A stretch of 64,000 nt of DNA. Source: Parabacteroides sp900760525. GTDB taxonomy: Bacteria > Bacteroidota > Bacteroidia > Bacteroidales > Tannerellaceae. The notes beneath the pieces are model-generated. The model was not told where the DNA came from. It did no database searches and saw only the letters and a list, made by a program, of their open reading frames with translations. The DNA lies in NCBI RefSeq assembly GCF_049860805.1, contig NZ_CP187555.1, positions 3,782,001-3,846,000 on the forward strand. The letters run 5' to 3'. The position numbers and the translations under genes were made by a program. Shown here one piece after another: positions 34,514-44,402 of this stretch (the first letter of the stretch is position 1; the number at the start of each line of letters is the position of its first letter).

Positions 34514-35362
34514 ATGGAAAACGACATCCCCAAAATAGACCTCCCCGAGGATTGGATTATCGGCAATCTTTCGCATAATGATATTGGTTTGTTAAGCTTG
34601 TATGCCAACTATCCTTGCAGATTGAAGGCGGAGATATTCGTGCTTTGTATGCAAGGGGAGGTGGAGGCTTCCATAAATCTGACACGCTACCAGGTGAAGC
34701 CGGGAAGTTTTATTACGATCCTGCCGGGCACGATTTTCCAGATTCATAAAGTGGAGGGGGATTTGCAGATCTACTTCATGGGGTTTTCATCCGAGTTCAC
34801 CAACCATGCCAATATAGGCAAGTCGGCTATGGATATGCTGTATGTGGTAAAAGACTGCCCGATTATCGAGCTTAAAGAACAACCGGCCCAATTGCTGAAA
34901 GACTATTTTTCGCTACTTGTCAAGACGTATGGATTCTGTGGTTCCAAGTTGAACAAAGATATCCTTAATCACCTGCTTTCAGGGGTGCTTCTCGGAGTGG
35001 GGGCCATGTACAAAGACAAGACATTGAACAAAACGAATATTTCCAAAGCGGAGCAAATAAGCAAGAACTTCGGTCAGCTGGTTATGAAAAACTATACCAC
35101 GCAACGTTCCGTTGCGTGGTATGCCAAGAAACTCGGCATAACTCCGGCGCATCTCAGCACGATCGTCAAGCAAACGACCGACAAGACTTGTGTCGAGATC
35201 ATCACATCTATGGTGATCATGGATGCAAAGGCACAGTTGAAATCGACCGATCTTTCCATCCACGACATCGCCTATTCGCTGAATTTCACGAATATGTCTT
35301 TCTTTGGCAAATATTTCAAGCGGCATGTGGGGATGGGGCCGTTGGAATACCGGAACAGCTAA
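34514..35362 (+). CDS. AraC-family transcriptional regulator
   Basis: This 282-residue protein has an N-terminal cupin-like sensing domain (about 20-110; VKPGSFITILPGTIFQIHKV). A C-terminal double-HTH domain follows, with RSVAWYAKKLGITPAHLSTI (first helix-turn-helix) and LSIHDIAYSLNFTNMSFFGKYFKRHVGMGPLEYR, the classic AraC signature. It faces away from the DUF4493 operon and is its likely regulator by position. The ligand is unknown. Confidence 0.87.
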   Translation: MENDIPKIDLPEDWIIGNLSHNDIGLLSLYANYPCRLKAEIFVLCMQGEVEASINLTRYQVKPGSFITILPGTIFQIHKVEGDLQIYFMGFSSEFTNHANIGKSAMDMLYVVKDCPIIELKEQPAQLLKDYFSLLVKTYGFCGSKLNKDILNHLLSGVLLGVGAMYKDKTLNKTNISKAEQISKNFGQLVMKNYTTQRSVAWYAKKLGITPAHLSTIVKQTTDKTCVEIITSMVIMDAKAQLKSTDLSIHDIAYSLNFTNMSFFGKYFKRHVGMGPLEYRNS

Positions 35363-35719
35363 AAACGAAAGTGCCTGCCTGAGTATTTCTGCTTCACCTA
35401 CCCTGTACAAGCCGTTATGCAACAGGCCGCGACAAATAAAAACACCCGTCCGGATTGCCTTCATCCCGGCATCAGCCCTTCATCAAACGCCCAGTAGCGG
35501 TCAACGCGGCCAAGTCCTTGCGTGCACCGTAGTCCGACAGCCCGGTGTTTGCAGGAACAAGGGCTACCATTTATAAAAATACGGGCCGGCAATTGCAAAA
35601 CGCCGGGAGACCTACCCGGCGTGATTTGACAGAAATGAGCCAAATCTACCCTCTTCCCTCGCTTGACGGCTATAGCGTCAGGCGTAGGAACAAGGTAGTT
35701 TGACATCCTCTTTGAATAC
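35363..35719. other. GC-rich intergenic region without a supported gene
   Basis: There is no convincing gene. A minus-strand frame at 35461-35706 lacks a known domain. A hairpin CGCCGGG-AGACCTA-CCCGGCG sits at 35601-35621. Composition is richer in G and C than both flanking coding regions, which hints at decayed or acquired DNA. Confidence 0.4.
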
Positions 35720-37108
35720 TTATAAAATACGTTTATACAGCTTCTTTTCCTGTGGTTGGATCGAAGTTAAATCTCCGATCTTAACCGGTTGTCCAGATGC
35801 TATACTGTTACGGGCAGCAATTCCTACCAGGCAAGCCAAAGCACCGTCGCGGGTGTTTGCACACTGCTGGAACGGATCGTCGATATTGGGCAGAAATATC
35901 TGATCTTTTAATAATGCATCTCCGCCGCCATGTCCGGATGTCCCGAACGGAATCTGGATATATTGCCGCTTATTGAAATTCTTGAATAAAACGATTTCGT
36001 CATAATTGGCATCCGATGTCGGTCTGGATTCCTGTATCCAAGCTTCCATGCGTCCTTTTGTACCGTTGAATGCAATCCGGTAACCTTCGTATGGCGAATA
36101 GGTGGTCAACGAATAAGCGACTTGCACGCCATTTTTGTACTTGATTGTCGCTGCCATCTTATCGAAGATGTTTACATCCTTTTTGAACACACAACCGTCG
36201 CGTAAATAGCCATCATATTTTTCATTGGCCACATACAATTCCATGTAGTTCTTGTTCTTAGTAATGTCGAAGAAGAACTTGCATTTGTCGGTATGTGGGC
36301 AGGTACGGCAATTTTCTGCCCGTATGGTTCCGTTCTTTCCGTAATGGTTGAGGGCTCCAAGTGCATAAACGCTTTCGGGATCACTGTCGATCCACCAGTT
36401 TAAGAGGTCGAAATGATGGCTGGCTTTGTGCACCCATAACGAACCGCTGCATTCAACAAGTCTGTGCCAGCGGCGGAAATAGTCGGCTCCGTGTGAAGTA
36501 TCTAAGTACCAATGGAAATCAACGGAAGTGATATCACCGATCTCTCCGGCGCGAAGCAGTTCCCATATTTTTGCCCGGTGAGGAGAATAACGGTAGTTGA
36601 AGGTAACCCGGCATGTCTTCCCCGTCCGCTTTTCGGCATCCAGAATCGCCTGGATTTTCTTTTCATCGGTCGTCATCGGCTTTTCTGTGATAATGTCGGC
36701 TCCCAACTCCATTCCCCGGATAATGAATTGGTGGTGTGTGCTGTCCATTGTCGTGACAATCAATACATCCGGTTTTGTCTCGTTCATCATTTTCTCAAAA
36801 TCGGTATATGTCGGACAGGAAGTGCCGATGATGCGTTTGCCAGTTTCAACACGTCCTTCGTTTTTATCACAAAGGCCTACGAATTCAAGATAATCAGGAT
36901 AACTTTTCAGAATGTCCCTTCCCCACATAGATGTCCCTCGACCCCCTGTCCCGACGAGTGCGATCCGAAGCTTTTTATCTGTCGGTGTTGCAATACCGGC
37001 AGCTTCTGCTTTTATGTCAGATAAGGGATTGAGCAAGGCCGTTCCGGCAATCGCTCCTGTTGTTGCAAGAAAATGTCTTCTTGACATTTGGTTTGTTGTG
37101 TTATGCAT
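35720..37108 (-). CDS. Exported Gfo/Idh/MocA oxidoreductase with Tat signal
   Basis: This 462-residue protein has a twin-arginine signal SRRHFLATT at the N-terminus, followed by Rossmann motif VGTGGRG (about 52) and EKPMT (about 142). A cysteine group CRTCPHTDKC near 270 is unusual in the wider family and may bind metal or form disulfides. The enzyme should act in the periplasm, with NAD(P) inserted before export. Candidates are a sugar oxidoreductase or a GH109-type NAD-dependent glycosidase. It follows SusC/SusD, so its substrate is probably the glycan imported there. The real start may be the Met just before SRRHF. Confidence 0.78.
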   Translation of the reverse strand: MHNTTNQMSRRHFLATTGAIAGTALLNPLSDIKAEAAGIATPTDKKLRIALVGTGGRGTSMWGRDILKSYPDYLEFVGLCDKNEGRVETGKRIIGTSCPTYTDFEKMMNETKPDVLIVTTMDSTHHQFIIRGMELGADIITEKPMTTDEKKIQAILDAEKRTGKTCRVTFNYRYSPHRAKIWELLRAGEIGDITSVDFHWYLDTSHGADYFRRWHRLVECSGSLWVHKASHHFDLLNWWIDSDPESVYALGALNHYGKNGTIRAENCRTCPHTDKCKFFFDITKNKNYMELYVANEKYDGYLRDGCVFKKDVNIFDKMAATIKYKNGVQVAYSLTTYSPYEGYRIAFNGTKGRMEAWIQESRPTSDANYDEIVLFKNFNKRQYIQIPFGTSGHGGGDALLKDQIFLPNIDDPFQQCANTRDGALACLVGIAARNSIASGQPVKIGDLTSIQPQEKKLYKRIL

Positions 37109-37134
37109 AGTAAATGATATTAAATGGTTTAGAA

Positions 37135-38862
37135 TTATTTATCATATTCTGGTAATTGATGGAATTCGTCTTTATTTGTGACGACATCCACTTCGTTCTG
37201 AGGAATCGGACGGGTGACATGATAGGCTTTCATCTTATCTTTGACATCCGGATTATATTTCAAGGCGCGTTCCAGCAGTTTGCCGGTCCGTTTCAATGTG
37301 TACCACCGGAAACCTTCCATACTCAGTTCACGCATATACTCATCAAGGATAAAATCAAGCGTAATCATATCGGGTGTGACTTTCAGCGCCACTTCGTGCC
37401 CTTCGGTCAATGCCCTTTTCCGCAATTCCGTAATGACTTTAGCAGCTTCCTCTTTTTGTCCCATATACATGTATAGCTCTGCTTGAGACAAATATACTTC
37501 ACCTAAACGAAACCAGATGAAATCTTTATGACCTTTTTCATCTTTTGCAAATTCACGGGATGAATCCAATAACTTTAGATTCGTATGGTAACAAGAGCGT
37601 CCGTTCATTGTTGGCTCCCCTGTTTGTAGGTTGTACATATGGTTCAATCCTTCAACAAACAGTTCATGCCCTAATGGATGAGTCTCCCCTCTCTGTCGTC
37701 CGGCTGCTACTTCTTCGTCTGTCACAGAGCGGAAGTGGCGGATTAGGACCGTGTCGGAGTAAACAGGCTTCTGATTCCAATCTGTCGGGATCCAGCACCA
37801 GTATTCTTGTAATGAGCCATAAAGACGCTTATCGTATTCGTTGAAATTTTGAATCATAAATAAGGATGGCATAGTCCAGCGATATTCTCGCCCATAATAT
37901 AGGGAATGGCTCCATAAGGTTGTGATTGCTTTGTTGTCGACAGCAGATTTGTTGTACCAACCGACACCGTAGCGGTGAAGTCCGTTTTCACCTCCGCCAT
38001 TATAGGTTTTGTCAGTCGAATATTGTACAGACCAGATAATTTCGTCATTAACCTGGTTGTCAACATCGAATATCTGCGTGTAATCATCCAGTAACCTATA
38101 ATTATAGTCGGATCGCAACGATTTTGTCAAAGCAAGAGCGTCTGTGTAGCAACGTTCTTTTGTGTATCCGGCAGCAGAAATCACATCGTCCGGATAACCG
38201 GCCAGCGACATTAAAACTTTCATCAGGATGAATTTGCGTATGCCTTCGTTCATGCGCCCCCATTGGCTGTTTTGCGGCAGCTTCAATCCCGTAGCTGCAA
38301 TATCGAGGTCTTCCAGCATTTGCTTGTAGAAGGTTGCAACACCGGGTTGATATCCAATTGTTTTGACACCGGCGGTACTTTCTGTCGTGAAATGTGCTCC
38401 ATCTCCATAGGTTTCCGTGATGATCCAGAAATAAAAAGCGCGTAGTGCATGTGCTTCTGCACGAAGTTCAGCCCGTCTGCTTTCATCTTTGATCTCTGCT
38501 GTTTCAATGATCTCGGTTGCCAGGTTCGCAACATTGAGAGAGTTATACAATTGTTTCCAGAAATCTCGGTTCCAGCCATTGTTTATCATCTGGGTATCGA
38601 AATATTCTCCGAAATAGCGCCAGTCATTTCCATTTACGGCAACTAATTGCTCGTCTGCCCCCATCGAGCCGAACAGGTAAAGTCTTTCGAGGAAATCGCG
38701 GTGCGTGTTATATAAACTCAGAACCAACCGTTCACAACCTTCTTCCGTTTCCGAATAGTTGGTGGTGATATTTCCTTTTGGGTCTTCGGAAAGAAAATCG
38801 GAACAGGAACATAGGCTGCCTGCATATAGTGCGATTATAAAGGTCCAATATTTTAATTTCAT
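37135..38862 (-). CDS. SusD/RagB-type nutrient-binding lipoprotein
   Basis: This 575-residue lipoprotein (lipobox AGSLCSC) has the SusD pattern: SDFLSEDPKGNITTNY at the mature N-terminus, TPR-like helices with AEAHALRAFYFWIITETYGD (about 130-150), and a C-terminal LGEVYLSQAELYMYMGQ followed by RWYTLKRTGKLLER. It caps the SusC porin encoded just upstream (13-bp gap) and binds the incoming glycan at the outer surface. The specific glycan is not visible from sequence. Confidence 0.92.
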   Translation of the reverse strand: MKLKYWTFIIALYAGSLCSCSDFLSEDPKGNITTNYSETEEGCERLVLSLYNTHRDFLERLYLFGSMGADEQLVAVNGNDWRYFGEYFDTQMINNGWNRDFWKQLYNSLNVANLATEIIETAEIKDESRRAELRAEAHALRAFYFWIITETYGDGAHFTTESTAGVKTIGYQPGVATFYKQMLEDLDIAATGLKLPQNSQWGRMNEGIRKFILMKVLMSLAGYPDDVISAAGYTKERCYTDALALTKSLRSDYNYRLLDDYTQIFDVDNQVNDEIIWSVQYSTDKTYNGGGENGLHRYGVGWYNKSAVDNKAITTLWSHSLYYGREYRWTMPSLFMIQNFNEYDKRLYGSLQEYWCWIPTDWNQKPVYSDTVLIRHFRSVTDEEVAAGRQRGETHPLGHELFVEGLNHMYNLQTGEPTMNGRSCYHTNLKLLDSSREFAKDEKGHKDFIWFRLGEVYLSQAELYMYMGQKEEAAKVITELRKRALTEGHEVALKVTPDMITLDFILDEYMRELSMEGFRWYTLKRTGKLLERALKYNPDVKDKMKAYHVTRPIPQNEVDVVTNKDEFHQLPEYDK

Positions 38863-38875
38863 AATTTATTACAGT

Positions 38876-41800
38876 TTAAAAGTCAATATTTATTCCCATT
38901 GTATAAGTTGTCGGAATATTATAGTCAAAATCGGGAGCTTCCGGGCTTACGTCATTTTTACATGCTTTATAGATATATCCGAGATTCCGGACTTGTGCAT
39001 AAAGCCGTGCCCGTAAAATCTTCCAGTTTTTCGGCATTATTTTGCTGAAATCATACCCCAACGTTATATCCTGAATTTTGATATAATCCCCCTTCATGTA
39101 GCCACCTGTACCGGCGAATGGATCATATCCGCTTAGTTTATCTGCACGGGTATATTCGTTTGTCGGATTGTCGGGTGTCCAGTATTTGAAGTTGGACGGC
39201 ATCCATCGCAGTCCGTCACGTGTGATTAAGCTGGCATAGGTATTAGGATGGATCAGGCTTCCGAAATTCATGTTCAGATTGATGGATGCATCAAAAGCAC
39301 CGAAACGGAATGAGTTCAGTAAAGATGCGATGATTTTTGGATCTTTCTGTCCTAATATTACTTTGTCCAGCTCTCCGATCGAACCGTCATTATTCTGATC
39401 TTTAACTTTGATGTCTCCAGGGATAGCACCATATTTCTCTGCTTCCTTTTCTTCGCCTAACTGCCATACTCCTATCATCTCATAGTTGTAATGTACTTGC
39501 AGAGGTTTGCCTATAAACCATGAATTGTTGCGAATGTCGCCACCTCCCAGCAATTCCGTGATTTTATTCCAATTGCGGGCAAAAGTTACAGTTGTTTCCC
39601 AAGAGAATGATTTAGTCTTCAACGTATTTGCTTGGATATTTAGTTCGATACCTTTATTTTCGGTTTTACCGATATTCTGCCAAACCTTGGAGAAGCCGGT
39701 GAAAAATGGCAACGTACGTTCCATTAGCAAATCACTTGTTTTGGTGATATAACCCTCAATGTAACCGGATATACGATTGTTCCACAAGCCAAAATCCACT
39801 CCGAAGTTTGTCGTACGCGAAATTTCCCATCCTAAATCTTTATTTGGAATCATAGAAGGCCGATAAGCGAAAAATTTGTTTCCGGCATCCTCTCCAAACA
39901 GGTAATCATATTTGCTTAATCCGGCAATCGTCTGGTAAGGATCGATGGCAGAGTTTCCTACGGCTCCATAGGAGGCTCTTAATTTCAGAGAATTAAGCCA
40001 TTCTCTTTTTCCGAAGAACTCTTCTTCCGAGATACGCCAGGCAACACCTCCCGATGGGAAAAAGGCCCATTGGTTTCCTGCCGCTAACCGGGAAGAGCCA
40101 TCGGTACGGATAGCGATGTTGGCATAGTACTTGCCTTGATAATCCCAACGTGCGCGTGCCAGGAAAGATGCCAAAGTCCAATGTTGGTATGAACTTCCGA
40201 TTTGCAGGTTTTCGGCGGCAGTTCCCAAATTGTGGAATGATGTCGAAGCCACCGGCTGGTTTTCACCACTCATGTCTCCTGTCTCTTTCGTATATCCGGT
40301 TGCCTCAAAGACTCCGTCCAGAACAAGATGATGCTTACCGAAGTTCTTATCGTAGGAAATGATATCATTGAAAGTATATTCTACTTCATCCTGATATTTT
40401 TTCCCAGCAAGAGGGACCGTACCTTTCCGTTCGTACGAATTTTCTCCGAAGAAATAACCGTTTTTACGATCGATAATGTTATAAGAGATATTGGCTCTGT
40501 TATTCAGATATTTTGAAAAACGAATATTGATATAACCGGTCAGGTATGCCGCGTTTTTAATAAATTCATTCGTATAATTGTCTTTACCATAATTGGCTAA
40601 TACGTTATAGCCGGAAGTATTTTGAGGAGCCGGATAATAGTTCAGGCTCCCATCCTCGTTATAAGGTTTTGCGAGTGGAGTCATGTATTGCAGCTTTTCC
40701 TCGAATTTTGTCATACCCTGGCTATTATTCCGTTGTAAGCGGGCGGATAATCCGACCGATACGTATTTGTTGATCTCATGGTCGAGATTCAACGTGATAT
40801 TATATTTGTCTCTGAAATTTATTTTGGAATAACCCTCATCTTTGGTATAGTTTAATCCAAGATGTAACTTGGTTGTTTTATTTCCGGCACTGAGACCAAT
40901 ATAATGACTTTGTGTCTGACCGTTTCGATACAACAAATCGATCCAGTCTGTAAAATCGCGGCTTTTGATGACTGCTAATTCGGCCGGTTCGAATACATCT
41001 TCGTCTGTAAACGGCTGGTCCCATCCGTTTCTGTATCTATAACCGTCACGTCGGAACTGAATATATTCGTCTCCGCTTTGCATTTTCACTAAATTAGGAA
41101 CGCTGATACCTATATAGCCGCTATAAGAGATACGGGTTTGCTGTTCTTTCGCTTTCTTCGTCGTAATCAAAATTACACCGTTTGCACCTCTCGAACCGTA
41201 TATGGCTGTGCTGGCCGCATCTTTTAATACTTCTATCGACTCTATATCATTGGTATTAACAGCTTCCATACGTCCGGGGACTCCGTCTACGATAACCAGC
41301 GGATCATTACTCGCATTCAGTGAACGATTGCCACGGATACGGATAGAACCGGATTCGTCAACTTTAGAGGAAGATGTGATGTTCATACCGGCAACTTTTC
41401 CTTGTAGGATATCAGTAATATCGGTCGAGGCAATCGCCGAAATTTTATCTCCTTTTACACTGGAGACAGCACCTGTCAAATCGGATTTTTTCATTGTCCC
41501 GTATCCGATTACAACGATTTCATCTAAGTTTTCGGAGTCTTCGGCCAAGGTGATGTTAAATATATTTTTTTTGCCGACTTTGATCTCTTGTGACAAATAT
41601 CCGATATAGGATACCGTAAGGATAGAGTTCTCCGGAACCTCTAATGTAAATCGACCTTCGTGGTCGGAAATATTACCGATGGTAGAACCTTTGACGACGA
41701 CATTTGCTCCTATAATAGGCTCTCCATGCTCATCTTTAATAACGCCGGATATTTTTTTGTTTTGTTGAGGTAACCCGGTTCCTACCGATATGTTTAACGC

Positions 41801-42169
41801 CTCTTTTTTTACAATAATGATATGATTCCCTTTTAGTTCAAAACCAAGACCTTGTCCTTTCAGTAGGGTTGATAAGACGGATTTGACCGTCTCATTTTCT
41901 ACATCGATAGAAACTTTACGGTCGATGTCGACATCTTTTACATCAAACCAGAAAGAATAGTTTGTCTGAGCTTTGATTTCGGTGAAAACCTCGTTGATCG
42001 TCGTGTTATTTACTGTAATGGTAACCCGGGCTTCCTGTGAATATCCTGTAGCTGAGACAGAAAATATTCCAATCAAAAGTAACAGAATTGATATTTTCAT
42101 GATATTCAAGGTCTTATTCTTGCGTATAAGTGGGTATAATTTCCCTGTATCCTGATATTTTTTATACAT
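38876..42169 (-). CDS. SusC/RagA TonB-linked outer-membrane protein with STN domain
   Basis: This 1097-residue transporter has a signal helix (MKISILLLLIGIFSVSATG) and an STN domain at about 45-125 (the signalling part that contacts FecR). A carboxypeptidase-like D2 domain follows (ISGVIKDEHGEPIIGANVVV), then the TonB box region LDEIVVIGYG and plug SDLTGAVSSVKG. The 22-strand barrel completes it. The STN domain with the neighbouring FecR/sigma genes shows substrate-induced control. Translation may begin at 42169 or at the ATG at 42100. The first start gives a charged leader before the signal helix, common in this subgroup. Confidence 0.94.
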   Translation of the reverse strand: MYKKYQDTGKLYPLIRKNKTLNIMKISILLLLIGIFSVSATGYSQEARVTITVNNTTINEVFTEIKAQTNYSFWFDVKDVDIDRKVSIDVENETVKSVLSTLLKGQGLGFELKGNHIIIVKKEALNISVGTGLPQQNKKISGVIKDEHGEPIIGANVVVKGSTIGNISDHEGRFTLEVPENSILTVSYIGYLSQEIKVGKKNIFNITLAEDSENLDEIVVIGYGTMKKSDLTGAVSSVKGDKISAIASTDITDILQGKVAGMNITSSSKVDESGSIRIRGNRSLNASNDPLVIVDGVPGRMEAVNTNDIESIEVLKDAASTAIYGSRGANGVILITTKKAKEQQTRISYSGYIGISVPNLVKMQSGDEYIQFRRDGYRYRNGWDQPFTDEDVFEPAELAVIKSRDFTDWIDLLYRNGQTQSHYIGLSAGNKTTKLHLGLNYTKDEGYSKINFRDKYNITLNLDHEINKYVSVGLSARLQRNNSQGMTKFEEKLQYMTPLAKPYNEDGSLNYYPAPQNTSGYNVLANYGKDNYTNEFIKNAAYLTGYINIRFSKYLNNRANISYNIIDRKNGYFFGENSYERKGTVPLAGKKYQDEVEYTFNDIISYDKNFGKHHLVLDGVFEATGYTKETGDMSGENQPVASTSFHNLGTAAENLQIGSSYQHWTLASFLARARWDYQGKYYANIAIRTDGSSRLAAGNQWAFFPSGGVAWRISEEEFFGKREWLNSLKLRASYGAVGNSAIDPYQTIAGLSKYDYLFGEDAGNKFFAYRPSMIPNKDLGWEISRTTNFGVDFGLWNNRISGYIEGYITKTSDLLMERTLPFFTGFSKVWQNIGKTENKGIELNIQANTLKTKSFSWETTVTFARNWNKITELLGGGDIRNNSWFIGKPLQVHYNYEMIGVWQLGEEKEAEKYGAIPGDIKVKDQNNDGSIGELDKVILGQKDPKIIASLLNSFRFGAFDASINLNMNFGSLIHPNTYASLITRDGLRWMPSNFKYWTPDNPTNEYTRADKLSGYDPFAGTGGYMKGDYIKIQDITLGYDFSKIMPKNWKILRARLYAQVRNLGYIYKACKNDVSPEAPDFDYNIPTTYTMGINIDF

Positions 42170-42309
42170 TTGTATCGGATTTAAAGTTAGTAATCAGAAA
42201 TTTAAATCTATTCTCGGGATCGGAGAGTGTTGCAGCATTCTCCGGTTCTGTTTTTTTGTTGTACTACTTCATAGGCAAATGATTATTTAAGATTAAACAC
42301 AAATATGAA

Positions 42310-43326
42310 TTAATAGACGTCTATAATATTCCCTTTTATCGTATAGGTGAACTTTTCATTAGATGACATGACTTTAAATATCTGTTCGATTGTTTCGTTA
42401 TTGACAAAGTCGCCAATGAAACAACGTTCTTTTATGGATTTTTTGTGGATGTTTATTTTTACGTTGAAGGTTCTTTCCAATATTTTTGTGATTTGTTCGA
42501 AACTTTCCCCGTTGAATATAAATTTGTTGTCAATCCATCCAATACTATTTTGGGAACACCCGGTATTATGGCAAATGCCGGCTTCCTTTGTCTGAATATT
42601 GAAGCGGGCAATATCTTTAGGGACTAATTTCATCATTTCCCCATTGTCTGTTTCCATTTCGACAGAGCCTCTTAACAAAGCGACTTTTATCTCGTCGTTA
42701 TCTTTATAGGCCCTTACATTAAAGCAGGTACCCAGTACTTTCACTTTTACTTCTCCTGCGTCGACAATAAAAGGACAGTCTTCATCTTTTGCCACTTCCA
42801 AGTAGGCTTCACCTGATAATTTGAGCAGGCGGTTCTTCTTTCCAAAATCGGAGTCATATTGGATTTTTGAACCTGCATTCAGCCAAACTTTCGTCCCGTC
42901 TTGTAATGTCAGTTTTGTTTTTGAACCATTGGGAACTGTAATTTCTGACAATCGGATAATATTCTGATCTGAAGAATGAATGTAATATTGATAGGTCAGA
43001 TAATTGAGGACAATGAATGAGATCAGGATGGCTGCATATGACAACACTTTCTTTAAGGTGAACGATTTCCGTGTGTTTATCGTGCTCTCTGTCCGGACAC
43101 GTTGTAGAAAGAGCGAAAAAGCACGGTCTGAATCGTATTGTTCTCCTTCGCGGACAACCTCCATTGAATCCCAGAGTTGTTCCATATTTCTGAAATATCG
43201 GCTGTTCTCATCAGAAGCATCAAGCCATTCCTGCAGGCACAAGTCGGAGTCTTCCGATATCGTACCTGTCAGCCGGTCGATTATGAGATTTAACCAATGC
43301 TCTTTATTTTGATTCTGTGTGTCCAT
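42310..43326 (-). CDS. FecR-type anti-sigma factor
   Basis: This 338-residue protein has an N-terminal cytoplasmic segment with the conserved W near 12, one transmembrane helix (about 92-112; AAILISFIVLNYLTYQ), a FecR domain (VPNGSKTKLTLQDGTKVWLNAGS) and a C-terminal STN-interacting part (FNGESFEQITKILERTFNV). It holds the ECF sigma factor inactive until the SusC STN domain signals substrate binding. It is in line between the sigma and SusC genes. Confidence 0.92.
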   Translation of the reverse strand: MDTQNQNKEHWLNLIIDRLTGTISEDSDLCLQEWLDASDENSRYFRNMEQLWDSMEVVREGEQYDSDRAFSLFLQRVRTESTINTRKSFTLKKVLSYAAILISFIVLNYLTYQYYIHSSDQNIIRLSEITVPNGSKTKLTLQDGTKVWLNAGSKIQYDSDFGKKNRLLKLSGEAYLEVAKDEDCPFIVDAGEVKVKVLGTCFNVRAYKDNDEIKVALLRGSVEMETDNGEMMKLVPKDIARFNIQTKEAGICHNTGCSQNSIGWIDNKFIFNGESFEQITKILERTFNVKINIHKKSIKERCFIGDFVNNETIEQIFKVMSSNEKFTYTIKGNIIDVY

Positions 43327-43386
43327 CTTTTCTGCTTATATAATAAAGACAAGCCGGAAAAGATTTAGGGTAAATGAAAAATGGAT

Positions 43387-43983
43387 TTATTTTCCGAAAG
43401 GGAAAAAAATAAGTAGAAACAAGGGTAAATAGTCTTTTAGTTCTTCCCGCAAATGGGACAGGGCGGACTTGATGTGATATTTGACTACATTAACGGAAAC
43501 GTTGACCTCTTGAGCGATTTCCTCGTATTTGAGGTTTTCGAAACGGCTCAGGCAGAATATGCGCCGGGTAAGTGCCGGTAAATTGTTTATGCAATTATTT
43601 ATTTTGATGTCAAGTTCTTTTTCTATCAGGCTGGATAGCGGATAGCCGTGTTGTTCCTCATAATGGATTTGTTCTTTTTCCAGCAGATCTCCGATATGGG
43701 AACGGATATCTTCTCTTTTATTCAGTTGGGCGAGATAATTCAGGCATCGGTTGCGGACCGCTTTAATCAGATAATTACGCAACGAAAGATTAATGTCTAT
43801 TTCCTTCCGGTTTTTCCACAGGGCAAAAATGACATCGCTTACGATCATCTCTGCGGTGAAAGTATCATTTACATATTCTTTCGCGATGATACAAAGTATT
43901 TTGTATTGCCGCTCGTATATGTATTTGTATGCTTCTTCGTGGCCCGCTTTCAGGCCTTCGATGATTTCATATTCGGTATTCAT
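43387..43983 (-). CDS. ECF-type RNA polymerase sigma-70 factor
   Basis: This 198-residue sigma factor has region 2 (EEAYKYIYERQYKILCIIAKEYV ... RNYLIKAVRNRCLNYLAQL) and region 4 (LPALTRRIFCLSRFENLKYEEIAQEVNVSVNVVKYHIKSAL). It belongs to the Bacteroidetes ECF group regulated by FecR anti-sigma proteins. It probably turns on the SusC/SusD/oxidoreductase genes. Its presumed promoter is on the minus strand at 44223-44253, about 240 bp upstream. Confidence 0.92.
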   Translation of the reverse strand: MNTEYEIIEGLKAGHEEAYKYIYERQYKILCIIAKEYVNDTFTAEMIVSDVIFALWKNRKEIDINLSLRNYLIKAVRNRCLNYLAQLNKREDIRSHIGDLLEKEQIHYEEQHGYPLSSLIEKELDIKINNCINNLPALTRRIFCLSRFENLKYEEIAQEVNVSVNVVKYHIKSALSHLREELKDYLPLFLLIFFPFGK

Positions 43984-44079
43984 TTCATATTTTTTATATG
44001 GATCGTTATTTCGGTTGGAGTGAGAATGAAAGTTTTTGTAGACAGCCCAAAAAAACAGTGGGCTGTTGCCTATACTTTG

Positions 44080-44220
44080 TCAGGTATCGCCAGAAACCTC
44101 TACCACATAGACAAGCAAACCCACTGATATAGCGATTGCTTGTGCTTCGTGGTGGTCAAAACTGGCGATTTCGACAAAGTGAAGCACTTTTAATTTTTCT
44201 CGAATAGTTCCTCCGAACAT
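44080..44220 (-). CDS. Possible small protein upstream of the sigma gene
   Basis: This is a 46-residue minus-strand frame rich in V, I, H and E with a hydrophobic centre (AIAISVGLLVYVVEVS). The ATG lies only 2 bp from the inferred -7 box, so a transcript from that promoter would start inside it and a later GTG (44185-44187) would have to be used. A hairpin CAGCCCA/TGGGCTG (about 44043-44065) follows. It may be a leader peptide, a remnant or chance. Confidence 0.22.
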   Translation of the reverse strand: MFGGTIREKLKVLHFVEIASFDHHEAQAIAISVGLLVYVVEVSGDT

Positions 44221-44222
44221 TG

Positions 44223-44253
44223 CAAATATATGGAATTTTAGTGCATTAACAAA
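44223..44253 (-). promoter_or_regulatory. Putative promoter of the ECF sigma/FecR genes
   Basis: On the minus strand, TTTG (44253-44250), 19 bp, TATATTTG (44230-44223), a good match to the primary-sigma consensus. It would produce a leader of about 240 nt ahead of the sigma gene. Confidence 0.5.
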
Positions 44254-44348
44254 GATGAATGAATATCTTTGGAGAGGCTATTAAGGCCTTTTTTATCGGG
44301 AGTATTCCGCTATTCACCGGGATTTTGCCGCTACTGGCCGCTTTTCTA

Positions 44349-44379
44349 TTGTGTAAGCGGTTGTGTGGCGGTAGTTTTG
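44349..44379 (+). promoter_or_regulatory. Promoter of the LiaF-like/LytTR operon
   Basis: TTG at 44349-44351, 20 bp, TAGTTTTG at 44372-44379, 24 bp before the ATG at 44403. Confidence 0.6.
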
Positions 44380-44402
44380 TAACAAATTAAAAATGTACGA
44401 AT

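Noticed and set aside
35601..35621. GC-rich hairpin as a terminator
   Set aside because: It is not followed by a T-run on either strand and lies far from both neighbouring gene ends.
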